Shown: one piece after another, positions 26,239 through 36,089 of the stretch
How the letters are laid out: each line of letters starts with the position of its first letter
Position numbering within the stretch: position 1 is the first letter of the stretch
DNA from: Chersky-840 sp963811775
Lineage (GTDB): Bacteria > Actinomycetota > Acidimicrobiia > Acidimicrobiales > UBA8190
Assembly: GCA_963811775.1 (NCBI GenBank)
Contig: CAWESO010000006.1
Span: forward strand, 62,001 to 126,000
Direction: 5' to 3'
DNA length: 64,000 bases
Translations under genes and position numbers: made by a program
The notes under the pieces: generated by a model
The model's input: the letters and a program-made list of their open reading frames with translations, nothing else
Database searches by the model: none
What the model was told of the DNA's origin: nothing

Positions 26239-26628
26239 TTGCCGTGGGAGCCGATCTCGATCACGAGCAAGAACGCCGTCGACGTGGAAGGCGACGCCGT
26301 GCGCGTGGTGTGGTCCCTCAACCGGCGCCCGACGAGCGACTGGGCCCGGGAGTTCCGCGATGCGGCGGTGCAGCGCAGCGGTTCGCCCGATTTCGTCACC
26401 ATGCCGTCACCTGACATCCGAACGGGCGGCACGATCCACTGGACCGTCCCCGCCGCGGACCTCAAGGGCGCGGTGCAGTACGTGAAGATGTGCGTCGAGG
26501 CGGCCAACGAGGGATACCGCCAGGTGCTGATCCGGCGTGACGAGGAGCGCCGGCGACGCGACGAGGAGGAGCGGGCCAAGGTGCTGCGCCTCCAGGCCGC
26601 GCAGCAGGCGCTCAACGCCCTCGACTGA
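26239..26628 (+). CDS. Hypothetical protein, 129 aa
   Basis: A TTG start at 26239 (LPWEPISITSKNAVDVEG...) is preceded by GAGGAGG about 12 nt upstream. The N-terminal 90 residues look like a small alpha/beta fold. The last 40 form a long charged helix (RRDEERRRRDEEERAKVLRL), likely a coiled coil. There is no recognised family, signal or membrane segment. It is convergent with the LON-domain gene and separated by only 8 nt. High third-position GC supports coding. Confidence 0.6.
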   Translation: MPWEPISITSKNAVDVEGDAVRVVWSLNRRPTSDWAREFRDAAVQRSGSPDFVTMPSPDIRTGGTIHWTVPAADLKGAVQYVKMCVEAANEGYRQVLIRRDEERRRRDEEERAKVLRLQAAQQALNALD

Positions 26629-26636
26629 GGCGCGCC

Positions 26637-27258
26637 TCAGCCGCCGGCGAGGATGCGCCCGAGGTCGTCACCCAGGTCGCGCACGAGCTCGATGAGCAGC
26701 GCCAGGCGTTGCGCGGTGTCGGGCGCCTCGAGCAGGCGTTGCCGGTCGAAGACGCTCACGGGTGCCGACGCGCACAGGCGCCAGGCGATCTCCTCGGGTG
26801 TGTCGCCCGGTGACGGCGACGATGCCGGCGCGGCGCCCTCACCGAGCTCCGACAGCAGGGCGCGCACGCTGCCGGATCTCCGCCTCGGCGACGTGCAGGG
26901 CGTCGCCGGGCTCGCTCGGCGCCCCGGGATCTTCCTCGACGACGGCGCGCGGATAGGGCTCCTCCCCGAGCCATCGCCGTACCCGCACACGCCGGCGCCC
27001 CGCCGCCACGAGGAACCAGCGCCCGTCGGCCACGGGCTCGGCGTGCTCGATCGCGGCGATCGTGCCCACCGCCATCCGCTCGTCGCCTCCCCCGACCTCC
27101 GAGCCCCGGGCGATGAGGACGACCCCGAAACACCCGTCGCCGGCCAGGCAGTCCGCCACCAGCGACCGGTACCGGGCCTCGAACACCTGCAGGGGCAGGC
27201 GGGCGTGGGGGAAGAGGACCGTCGACAGGGGGAACATCCCGAGGTGCCGGTCGGCCAC
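26637..27258 (-). pseudogene. LON N-terminal (substrate-binding) domain protein, frameshifted
   Basis: The N-terminal part (MFPLSTVLFPHARLPLQVFE, then YRSLVADCLAG and FGVVLIARGSE) is the classic PUA-like LON substrate-binding domain found as a stand-alone protein in actinobacteria. The frame ends early at 26839. The neighbouring frame supplies the missing C-terminus (VRALLSELGEG..., PEEIAWRLCASAPVSVFDRQ, RLALLIELVRDLGDDL). Removing one G at CGG on the coding strand (about 26873) gives EIRSVRALLSEL and a 206-aa protein of normal length. This is a real frameshift or a single-base sequence error. The start is GTG 27258. Confidence 0.78.
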
Positions 27259-27446
27259 ACCACCAGGATGCTCGGTGGGGCACCCCGGCGCGGCGGTCCC
27301 CGAGCGGGCGCCCGATCCGGTTCGCCGAGGCCCCTCCGACGCTGCGTGGCCGGACGAGCCGGAATTGGATCAGGGTTGTGACTAAGTTGAGACGCCAGAG
27401 GGGGAAATGGCCCACAATCAGTGGCACATGGGGGGCTAGGAGTGGC

Positions 27447-27521
27447 ATGACCGGCCGGCGGCGGCAGAGACCGCGGTCGGAGTCACGCGCGTCGGCGTCA
27501 CTTCGCCCGAGAGCGGCCTGA
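27447..27521 (+). other. Short in-frame leader before the GGDEF gene
   Basis: ATG 27447 has GGAG a few bases upstream and reads 24 codons (MTGRRRQRPRSESRASASLR...) to TGA 27519. It is in the same frame as the PAS-GGDEF gene, whose TTG start follows 9 nt after this stop. It could be a basic leader peptide, or the true start of the GGDEF protein cut off by a nonsense mutation or sequence error. Confidence 0.3.
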
Positions 27522-27530
27522 AAGAGTCAG

Positions 27531-28409
27531 TTGGCGACCGGCGACGGTGATCGAGAGGGCGACGACGAGCGCAACGACCTCCGCCAGGAGGTCAGGGAGC
27601 TGCGCGACCGGCTGACCAACGTCGAGGGCCACTTCCGGGGAGCGGTCGACAACAGCACCGACGGGGTCATCGTGGTGAACCGCGACGGCATCGTGGTCTT
27701 CGCCAACAGCGCCGCCGCGGTCATGCTGGGCTCGACGCGGTCGCAGCTGGTGGGGAAGGCGGCCAGCTTCCCCGTCGTCTCCACCACGGCTCGCCGCGCC
27801 GACAACGAGGCCAGCCTGGCCGACATGCGCGTCCTGTCCACCGACTGGGACGACGAGCCCGCCGTTCTCGCGCTCATGCGGGACATCACCGAACGGTCCA
27901 TGGCGGACGCCGAGATGGCGTACCGGGCCACCCATGACCCCGTCACCGGGCTCCCGAACCGCTACCTGTTGGACGACCGCTTGAAGCAGGCGTTGGCCCG
28001 GGACCGGCGTGAGCCGAGGACGCTCGGGGTCATGTTCTGCGACGTGGACGGGTTGAAGGGGATCAACGACCGGCTCGGGCATGCCGTGGGGGACCAGGTC
28101 CTCCTGGAGACGGCCCGGCGCATCGAAGGGGTCATCCGCCCCGCCGACACCGCCGCCCATCTCGGCGGCGACGAGTTCGTCGTCCTGTGCGAGAGCATCG
28201 ACGAGGAGGGCGCCACGGCCGTGGCGAACCGGGTGGAGGCGGCCTTCGAGGCCCCCATGAACGTCGACGGCGTGGAGCTGAGCGTGGGGGTGAGCGTCGG
28301 CCTGGCCCTCACCAGCGACCCCGACGTGATCCCCGCCGACCTCCTGGCCGAGGCCGACCACGCCATGTACCGGGTCAAGCAACGCCGCCGGCGCCAGAGC
28401 GCCCGCTGA
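27531..28409 (+). CDS. PAS-GGDEF diguanylate cyclase
   Basis: This 292-aa protein has a short helical start, a PAS sensor (residues about 33-123, FRGAVDNSTDGVIVVNRDG to VLALMRDITER) and a GGDEF domain (about 132-285). DPVTGLPNRYLL opens the catalytic domain, FCDVDGLKGINDRLGH supplies metal and GTP contacts, and LGGDEFVVL is the intact signature. RPAD lies exactly five residues before GGDEF, a complete RxxD product-inhibition site. It should make cyclic di-GMP from two GTP. There is no membrane segment, so it is a cytosolic sensor of unknown ligand. The TTG 27531 start is uncertain because a better-equipped ATG lies upstream in frame behind a stop. Its 3' end overlaps the convergent gene by 35 bp. 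Confidence 0.88.
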   Translation: MATGDGDREGDDERNDLRQEVRELRDRLTNVEGHFRGAVDNSTDGVIVVNRDGIVVFANSAAAVMLGSTRSQLVGKAASFPVVSTTARRADNEASLADMRVLSTDWDDEPAVLALMRDITERSMADAEMAYRATHDPVTGLPNRYLLDDRLKQALARDRREPRTLGVMFCDVDGLKGINDRLGHAVGDQVLLETARRIEGVIRPADTAAHLGGDEFVVLCESIDEEGATAVANRVEAAFEAPMNVDGVELSVGVSVGLALTSDPDVIPADLLAEADHAMYRVKQRRRRQSAR

Positions 28410-30579
28410 GGGCCCGGCGCCGGACCCGGTCCCAGCCGCCGAAGGGCCCGCCCCATACGAAGGCGGCGACGCTCACGACGAGGACGCCGAAGAGCGCCGG
28501 GTAGAGGCCGAAGCCGCCGTAGGTGAAGGTGACGGTGTGGACGCCGGGCCCCACGCGCACCGACGGCAGGGCGGGCGCGACCATCTCGACGGGCACCACC
28601 TGCCCGTCGACGCGCGCCGTCCATCCCGGGTCGAAGGAGGCGCTCAGCACGACCGCGGCGGCGCGCCGGGCCACGACCGTGGCGCGCACCGTCCCCGCGG
28701 CGAGATCGTCGTGTTCGGCGCGCACCGCGCCGGCCGTCCCGGCCAGGTGCGCCGCGTCAGGGGCGGTGAGCGGGGCGGGGGCCGACCCGCCGTAGGCGAC
28801 GGCCAGGTAGCGGGCGGCGCCGGGGAGGCCCGAGCGGAGATAGGGGACGCTCATGAGCCCGACGTCGGTCTTGTCGGCGCTGAGCACCCCGACGGTGTCG
28901 ACGACGCGCACGTACCCCGTGGCGGGCAGGACGTAGAGCTCGTACATCCCGGCCCGCATGACCAGGCGGGCCGGCACGGGAGGGCGATGGCCGTCGGGGA
29001 GGACGAGATAGTGGACGGCGAACAGTGCGTAGTCACCGGCGACGTGCTCGTCGAAGAAGTACTCGGGGTCGGTCATGAGTGACGCCGTACGCAAGGTGTA
29101 GCCGACCTCGTCGACGTCGCGGCTCTCGAGGTACTTGAACACCGGGACGGCGCCGACCGTGAACTCCGATCCCCAATTGGACGGCATCCCGGCGTAGACG
29201 CGGCCCCCGCCGTGGACGTCCACGTAGTCGACGAGCCGGTCGACTTGACCGCCCTGCACCGTGTCCGCCGCGTGCTGGTCGTCGACCCAGGTGGTGTTGG
29301 TGGCGGCGAAGGCGTCGATCTGGGTCCAGGCCGGGGCGAGGACACAGAGACCGACCACGCCGGCCACGACCACCGGCACCACCCGCCGGCTTCGGGCCCC
29401 GGCGACGAGGCGCGGCCGCCATCGGGCGGCGCCCTCCCCCACCACGCGCAACACCGCCGCACCCCCGACGCCGGCCAGGTACAGGCCGGCCAGCTGGGCC
29501 CCCATCATGAAGCGGCGCATGAAGATGTCCTTGCTCCCCGGAAGCAGATCCGTGAGCCCGCCGAAGGTGGTGCGGCCGAAGGAGAGCACGAGGCTCATCA
29601 CGAGCAACACCACCAGGGCGCGCCCGGTGGGCTCGGCGCGCCACCGGCGCAGGCACACCACGAGCCCGGCCCCGGCGAGGATGGTCACGACGGGGAAGCG
29701 ATGGGCGTCGAAGAGCTGCCCGCCGAACAACCACGCCATGACCTGCTTGGCGCCGTAGCCGTTGACGAGGGGCGTGTGGGCCAGGATCTCGTTGGTGGCG
29801 GCCCACCGCCCCTGGACGAGCAGGGGAACGGTGACCCAGGCGGAGAAGAGCAGCGCGCCGGCCGCCACGGCGCCGGCGCGCGCTAGGCGGGCCCGCAGCG
29901 CGCTCGGCTCGAGGAAGGGGAAGAGGGCGACGGGGATGAAGGCGAGGTAGCCGGTCTCGAAGTGCAGGGCCATGGTGAGCGCCACCAAGACGGCGGCGGG
30001 GAGCACGGCCCGGCGCGACGACATGGCCCGCCACGTGCACGCCCACGCCAGGGGGAGCGTCCACGACGCCCACAGCTGCGCCCACACGCCGTATCCGATC
30101 CAGATGTAGGCCTTGGGCTCGTAGCCCACGCCCACCGCGCTCATGAGCAGCGGTGCGGCCGCCGCGCTCAGGATCGACGCCCCGCGCCCGAAGCGGAAGA
30201 GCCGGGCCGAGGCGTACACCGACAACGGCCACAGCGACAGCAGGAGGTACAGGGTCAGGCGAAAGGCGTTGTCGGCGCCGGTGGCCAATCCCACGACACC
30301 GGTGATCATGGCCGGCAGTCCCTGGTAGTGGAGGAACTGCGGCGAGCCCAGGCCGAGATACGGGAACCAGCTCGTCGTGGGGAGGCGCCCGGCCTGGAAG
30401 CGGGCCACGGCGAATCGCACCATCTGCTGGTGCACGGAGCTGTCATCCGCGTAGGCGACCGGGGTGAGCTCGGCGCGCCAGCGCAGACAGCCCCAACCCG
30501 CGATGCCCGCCAGCGCCAACCACGAGCCGACTCGTGCCGACGTTGCGTCCCCGGACGCCGGGTCGGCGGGCTCACTCAT
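28375..30579 (-). CDS. Large polytopic membrane protein (6-PTPS-related / GT-C-like)
   Basis: This 734-aa protein has about a dozen transmembrane helices in the first 430 residues and an extracytoplasmic beta-rich C-terminal region. A final helix lies near the end (GGFGLYPALFGVLVVSVAAF). The first loop has YADDSSVHQQMVRFAVARF and TSWFPYLGLGSPQFLHY, features of the bacterial membrane family annotated as 6-pyruvoyl-tetrahydropterin-synthase-related, which resembles GT-C enzymes. FDPGWTARVDGQVV and GVHTVTFTYGGF resemble the C-terminal part of YfhO proteins. The ATG at 30579 overlaps the TGA of one reading of the upstream lipoprotein. Its role is probably in envelope glycan handling; the exact activity is unknown. 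Confidence 0.65.
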   Translation of the reverse strand: MSEPADPASGDATSARVGSWLALAGIAGWGCLRWRAELTPVAYADDSSVHQQMVRFAVARFQAGRLPTTSWFPYLGLGSPQFLHYQGLPAMITGVVGLATGADNAFRLTLYLLLSLWPLSVYASARLFRFGRGASILSAAAAPLLMSAVGVGYEPKAYIWIGYGVWAQLWASWTLPLAWACTWRAMSSRRAVLPAAVLVALTMALHFETGYLAFIPVALFPFLEPSALRARLARAGAVAAGALLFSAWVTVPLLVQGRWAATNEILAHTPLVNGYGAKQVMAWLFGGQLFDAHRFPVVTILAGAGLVVCLRRWRAEPTGRALVVLLVMSLVLSFGRTTFGGLTDLLPGSKDIFMRRFMMGAQLAGLYLAGVGGAAVLRVVGEGAARWRPRLVAGARSRRVVPVVVAGVVGLCVLAPAWTQIDAFAATNTTWVDDQHAADTVQGGQVDRLVDYVDVHGGGRVYAGMPSNWGSEFTVGAVPVFKYLESRDVDEVGYTLRTASLMTDPEYFFDEHVAGDYALFAVHYLVLPDGHRPPVPARLVMRAGMYELYVLPATGYVRVVDTVGVLSADKTDVGLMSVPYLRSGLPGAARYLAVAYGGSAPAPLTAPDAAHLAGTAGAVRAEHDDLAAGTVRATVVARRAAAVVLSASFDPGWTARVDGQVVPVEMVAPALPSVRVGPGVHTVTFTYGGFGLYPALFGVLVVSVAAFVWGGPFGGWDRVRRRALSGRSGAGGVA

Positions 30580-30604
30580 CGGTGGCTCGGCACGGTCCCT
30601 AGTT

Positions 30605-31391
30605 CTACTTCTTCGGCTTCTTCGCCTTCACCTTCGGTTTCACCTTCTTGATCTTCTTCACCTTCGGCTTCTTCTTCTTGTGCCCGGTGTGGGCGTGGTG
30701 CTTCTTCGTGACCGTTCCCGTGCCGGTCCCGGTGCCCGTTCCGTGGTCCCGTTCCCGTTCCCGTTCCCGTGCCGGTCCCTGTGCCCGTGCCCGTGCCCGT
30801 CCCCGTGCCGGTCCCGCTTCCCGTTCCCGTGCCGGTGCCGGTTCCCGTGCCGGCCCCGGTGCCGGCCGTGCCCGGCGGTGGGACGTGCGCGATGCGCCAC
30901 CGCAGGGTCGGGTGCACCAGCAACTCGAGCTGGGCGGCAACGGTGCCGGGCGGCACGGGGAAGAACTCACAGCCCTGCTGGGACTGCCCGGGCGCGACGG
31001 GCGTGAAGAACCCGCCCTGCTCGCACTGTGACTCCACCGCCGTGCTGTTGGGGTCGGGGCTGTAGGTGTGCCCGGCGGTGTCGCTCAGCAGCGACGTGAC
31101 CGAGAGGTTCCCGAACTGCGTCGCGGCGCTCGAGGTGTTGTGGGCGGTGAGCACCACGACGACGACCCTCTGCAGGGCGTCGGGGATGACCTGATCGAGC
31201 GTGTACTGGGCCCCCGAGGCCTCGAGGGTGCTGCCCACGTTGCCGGTGGTCGGCAGCGGGGCGTGGGCGTCCGAGGTCCCCGAGCACCCCGCCACGGCCA
31301 GCGCGACGACGAGGCTCAGGACGACGAGACGGTCAGGTGGCCTGCGCCCGGATGCGCCGGGGCGCAACGGGCGTCGCTTGCGCATGTTCAT
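30605..31391 (-). pseudogene. Lipoprotein with Gly-Thr repeat and Lys-rich tail, apparent frameshift
   Basis: A lipoprotein signal peptide (VVLSLVVALAVAGCSG, lipobox AVAGC) is followed by a domain of about 140 residues with hydrophobic strands (RVVVVVLTAHNTSSAATQF) and conserved Cys. Then comes a long Gly-Thr dipeptide run. The signal-peptide frame then reads into an acidic tail with poor third-position GC. A second frame instead gives TVTKKHHAHTGHKKKK and Lys/Pro/Val repeats (PKVKKIKKVKPKVK) with almost perfect GC-ending codons, ending at TAG 30605. I infer that the second tail is the real one, and that one extra base sits near 30745-30752 within the repeat. The product would be a surface lipoprotein of about 261 aa with a basic, possibly glycan-binding, tail. 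Confidence 0.6.
30716..30868. repeat. Low-complexity Gly-Thr coding repeat
   Basis: The plus strand shows many degenerate copies of a hexamer CCCGTG/CCGGTx (for example GTGCCCGTGCCCGTGCC), reading as Gly-Thr on the minus strand. The units are imperfect and irregular. Slippage here is the likely cause of the frame change in the lipoprotein gene. Confidence 0.8.
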
Positions 31392-31548
31392 GTCGACGAC
31401 CACTGGCCCAGTCCCGCTCCCCGTCCGTCCACGATACCCGGAGGGCCGTTCGAAGCTCGGGCGGCACCGGTGCTGGCGCCGGTCTCAGACGGGCACATGC
31501 CATACTGGCCCGTTCCTATGGCACCCACGCCGAGAGGGGGACGGCGCG

Positions 31549-34500
31549 TTGAGCCTGACCACACCGAGCACGGCGGTGCCCGTTCGGCCCCGTCCTCGGC
31601 GAGCGCGGTGGCAGGCTCGGGGTTGGGTCGAGCACGTGGTGCTGGCCGCGATCGCCGTGGTCCCCCAGCTGTGGTCGCAGCCTGGCGTCGCCGATTCGGA
31701 CAACAAGAGCTACCTCTATCTCGACGCGGCGCGCTACCTGCGCCAATCGGCGTCGATGTGGGACCCCACGGTGGGCCTCGGCACCGTCACCCACGAGCAG
31801 ATCGGGTACCTGTTCCCGCTGGGCCCGTTCTTCTGGGCCGTCCACGCCCTCGGGATCCCGTTGTGGGTGGGGCAACGCCTGTGGGTCGGGGGCGTGCTGT
31901 TGGCGGCGGGGTCGGGCGTCTTGTACCTGTGTCGCACCGTGAACCTGGCCGGGCCGGGGCCGTTCGTGGCGGCCGTGGCCTACATGCTCTCTCCCTACTG
32001 GCTCCAGGACATGGGCCGCAGCGGCGTGCTCGTGTTGCCGTGGGCGGGGCTCGGCTGGATGATCGGCTTCGTCATGCGCGGGGTGCGCCAGGGCGGGTGG
32101 CGCTATCCGGCGCTGTTCGGGCTGGTGTGGTTCGCGGTGAGCGGCATCAACGCCAGCGGGCCGGTCTACGCCGCGGTGGCGCCGGCGTTGTGGTTGGTCT
32201 ACGCCGTGTTCGTCGTCAAGGAGCACACGCTGCGCCAGGCGTGGGCGACGGTGTGGCGCATCGTGGTGCTGACCGCGGGCGTGTCGTTGTGGTGGGCGTA
32301 CGCGTTGGCCATCGAGTCGGGCTTCGGCCTCAACGTCCTGGGCACGACGGAGAAGGTCTCGGCCGTGGCGAAGACGTCGCTGGCGTCGGAGGTGATCCGG
32401 GGCCTGGGCTACTGGTTCTTCTACGGGTCCGACATCGCCGGGCCGTGGGCGGCCACGTCGACGGGGTTCACCCAGCAGTTGTGGCTCATCGGCGTGTCCT
32501 CGCTCGTGCCGCTGGTGGCGCTCGCCGCCGCGGTCTTCGTCCGGTGGCGCCACCGGGCCTTCTTCATCGTCCTCGTGGTGGTGGGCATGGTGCTCGCCGT
32601 GGGGTCGAACCCCTACGCGGCGCCGTCCACGGTGGGCGGCTTCATCAAGACGTTCATGACCAAGACCACCGCGGGGCTGGCCCTGCGCTCGACGAACCGC
32701 GCCACCCCCATGGTGCTGCTCGGACTGGCGATGCTCCTCGGCGCCGGCATCACCGCCCTGGCCCGGCGCCGCCTGCTCGTCGGCCTGGGCGCGGCCGGGC
32801 TGGCCCTGGTGCTCGTGGCCGCGGCCAATCCCCCGGTCTGGAACGGCACGACCGTCCTCGACCGCTACACCTTCCCCACCCCCGTCCCGGGCTACGTGAC
32901 CCAGGCCGCCAAGGCGCTCAACGCCGAGAACACCCAGACGCGGGTCCTCGCCATCCCCGGCGAGAACGACGCGGCGTACCGCTACGCCAACACCGTCGAC
33001 CCCATCTGGCCCGGCCTGCTCACCCGGCCCTTCATCACCCGGGAGCAGCTCGTGCTCGGATCGCTGCCGAGCTACGACATGACGTACGCCCTGGACGTGC
33101 CCATGCAGAACCAGACGGCGGACCCCGCCGCCATCGCGCCCATGTCGAGGCTCATGAGCGTGGGGGACGTCCTGGTGCAGAACGACCTCGCCTACGAGCT
33201 CTACGACCGGCCCTCGCCCCAGCTGTTCTGGCAGTCGCTGCACCTGCCGCTCGACGGCCTGTCGGCCCCGGTCGGCTACGGGCCCCCCACCCCCAACATC
33301 TCGGCCATACCCATGCTCGACGAGTCCACCCTGGCGTCGCCCCCCAACGCGCCGTGGCCCTCGCCCCTCGAGGTCCTGGGGGTGGCGAACCCCCGGCCCA
33401 TCGTGCGGGCCGAGTCGACCTCGGGGGCCCTCGTGGTCGCCGGGGACGCCGTCGGGCTCAACGACGCGGCCGGGCTCGGCCTGCTCGACACCACGTCGCC
33501 CGTCCTGTACTCGGGGACCCTCGACAACGACAGCGCCGCCCTGTCGAGCGCGGTCGACGGCGGCGCCACGTTGGTGGTGACCGACAGCAACCGCAAACAG
33601 TCGTTCCTGTGGAACACGGTGTCCAACAACGCCGGGATCACCCTGGCGGCGTCGGACCCCAAGCCCAACGTGGCGCTCGACATCTTCCCCGACGCGCCGG
33701 CCGACGCGCAGACCACGGCCCAGTACGCGGGGGTGGCCTCGGTCACCGGCGTCCCCGACGACCCCGACCACTCCGCCGACATGGCCATCGACGGGCTGCC
33801 CGGCACGGCTTGGTCGACCCACATCGGGTCCTCCCCCCTGGGCAAGTTCTGGCAGGTGACGCTGGCGAGCCAGGTGACGACGGGGCATCTCACCATCCTC
33901 CAGCCCGCCGCCGGCGACTATCAGGTCAACCAGTGGATCACCAAGGCCACGCTCACCTTCGACGGCGGGTCTCCGATCACGGTCACGCTGGGGGCGCCGT
34001 CGCCCTCGGGAGCCGGCCAGGTGGTGTCATTCTCGAAACGGACCTTCACGACGCTGCGCATCACCGTCGAGGCCACCAACCTGAGCGGGACGTCGAAGGA
34101 CACCACCACCGCGGCGTCACCCGTCGGCCTGGCCGAGGTGGGCGTGGGCGGGGTCCGCGCCCAGAAGATCATCGCCATGCCCACCGACCTCCTCTCCTCG
34201 GTGGGCCAGGCATCGCAGGGGCATCGCCTCGTCCTGGTGATGACGCGCCGAGCGCGTCGCCCCGGTCGCCCCCGCCTCGGACCCCGAGCCGATCCTGGCC
34301 CGCACGTTCACACTCCCCACGGCGCGGACGTTCACGCTGACCGGCACGGCCCGTCTCAGCGCCATGGCGTCGGACCAGGTCGTCGACGCCCAGGTGGGGC
34401 GGCCCGGCACGGCGGCGGGCGGGGTGGTGGCGTACTCCTCGCAGCGCCTCCCCGGCGACCTCGAGGCCACGGCGTCGGCCGCGCTCGACGGCAACCCGGC

Positions 34501-36050
34501 CACGGTGTGGTCGCCGGGAATGGGAACGGGCAACCAGGTCGGGGCGTGGGTCCAGGTGAACCGGCCCGCCAGCTCCAGCGTCGACCACCTGAACCTGGCG
34601 GTGGTGGCAGACGGGCGCCACTCGGTACCCACCGGGCTGCGCATCTCGGCCTGTGACCGCCTCGCCGCCGACGGGCGTTGCCCCGCCGACGCCCCGTCGA
34701 GCGACGTGACGATCCCCCCCACCGCCGACGGGAGGCGCCCGGGCGCGACCGTGAGCGTCCCGGTCACGTTTCCGGCGGTGACGGGCAAGGACCTGACCGT
34801 CACGGTGACCGGGGCGCGGCTCGAGACGACGCCGGACTACTCGTTCCAGGGCACCACCCCACCGATCTCTCTGCCCCTGGGCATCGCCGAGCTCGGCATC
34901 CCCGGCACCCGGGTGGGCGCCCCCGCGCCGACGTTCCCCGGTGGTTGCCGGTCGGACCTCCTCACCATCGACGGCCACCCCGTGTCGGTGGCGCTGTCGG
35001 GCTCGACGACCGGGGCCTTGCAGGGCGGCGGGCTGACCGTGACCCCGTGCGGGCCCGACGCGGCGGGGATCACCCTGGCGGCGGGGAGCCACGTGGTGCT
35101 GAGCGCCCCCGGCGCCACGACCGGCATCGACATCGACCAGCTGGCCCTCGACTCGGCGCCGGGGGGTGCCGGCTCGCCACGGGCCGCGGCCAGCGGCGCG
35201 GCGCTGGCCGCGCCGCGCCCGGGGCCGGCACCGGCGGTGCGGGTGGTCTCGCAGACCGCGACACAGGTCCACCTCGACATCACCGGCGCCACCCACCCGT
35301 ACTGGCTGGTCCTGGGCGAGAGCATCAACAAGGGATGGAAGGCCACCGTCGACGGCACGGGCAAGGACCTCGGGCCCTCCTCGCTCATCGACGGCTTCGG
35401 CAACGGCTGGCTGGTCCGGCCCACCGGGTCCGCGACCATGGCGGTGACGCTGCGGTGGACGCCACAGTCGAAGGAGAAGGTGGCGTTGCTCGTGTCGGCC
35501 CTGGCCGTCTTGGCCTGCTTCGCCCTGGTGCTGTGGCCGCGCCGCCGGAGCCGGGCCGAGCGACGTGCACGCACCGCGGCGCACGCGTCGGGGGCGCCGG
35601 TGCCCTCGGTGGCGACCGCCGCCGGCCCCGACGTTCAGGCGGATGTCGACGCTGAGGGCGACGCGGATGCGGACGCCCCCACCGTGGGCAACCCGTTCGG
35701 CGCCGGCGCGCCCGGTGTCACCAGGGTGGGCGGCCATCGCCGGCGCGGTGTGCGGTCTCGGGGCCGGCGTGCTCGTGCCCCAAGCCGTGTTCTTCGAGGT
35801 CTTCCTGGGGGTGAGCGTGGGTGCGGCCCTGGCGCTGATGGTGCCGCGGGCGCGGGGACTGTTGGGCCTGGCCGTCATCGGCTTCGTGATCGGGGACATC
35901 GTCTACACGATCGCGTTGCAGGCGAGCCAGCACTTCCCGAACGGCGCGTGGCCCACACACTTCGAGCAGGCCAACATCCTGGTGTGGGTGGCGATCGTGT
36001 TCCTCGGCGCCGATGCCGTGGTGGAGCTGGTGCGCCGCTTCCGACGCTGA
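31549..36050 (+). pseudogene. AftD-like arabinofuranosyltransferase (DUF3367), copy 2, two frameshifts
   Basis: This is a paralogue of copy 1 with the same layout. The polytopic GT-C half shows PGVADSDNKSYLYLDAARYL and YWFFYGSDIAGPWAA. The extracytoplasmic part has discoidin-like modules (MAIDGLPGTAWSTH, AALDGNPATVWSPG). C-terminal helices end in ILVWVAIVFLGADAVVELV. The start is TTG 31549, with GAGAGGGGG about 9 nt upstream. Two breaks occur. An extra C near 34246 (after LVLVMTR; correcting gives RERVAPVAP) moves the frame, and an extra G near 35722 (correcting gives VTRWAAIAG) moves it again. Correcting both gives 1499 aa. Every segment keeps strong GC-rich codon bias and conserved sequence, so sequence error is a serious alternative to decay. 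Confidence 0.82.
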
Positions 36051-36089
36051 GTTCCCGAGCCCGCCCGTATCCGGGCGCCGGGTGGGCTC

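Noticed and set aside
30716..30868. Possible CRISPR-like repeat array
   Set aside because: The units are only about 6 bp, irregular, without spacers and clearly coding Gly-Thr.
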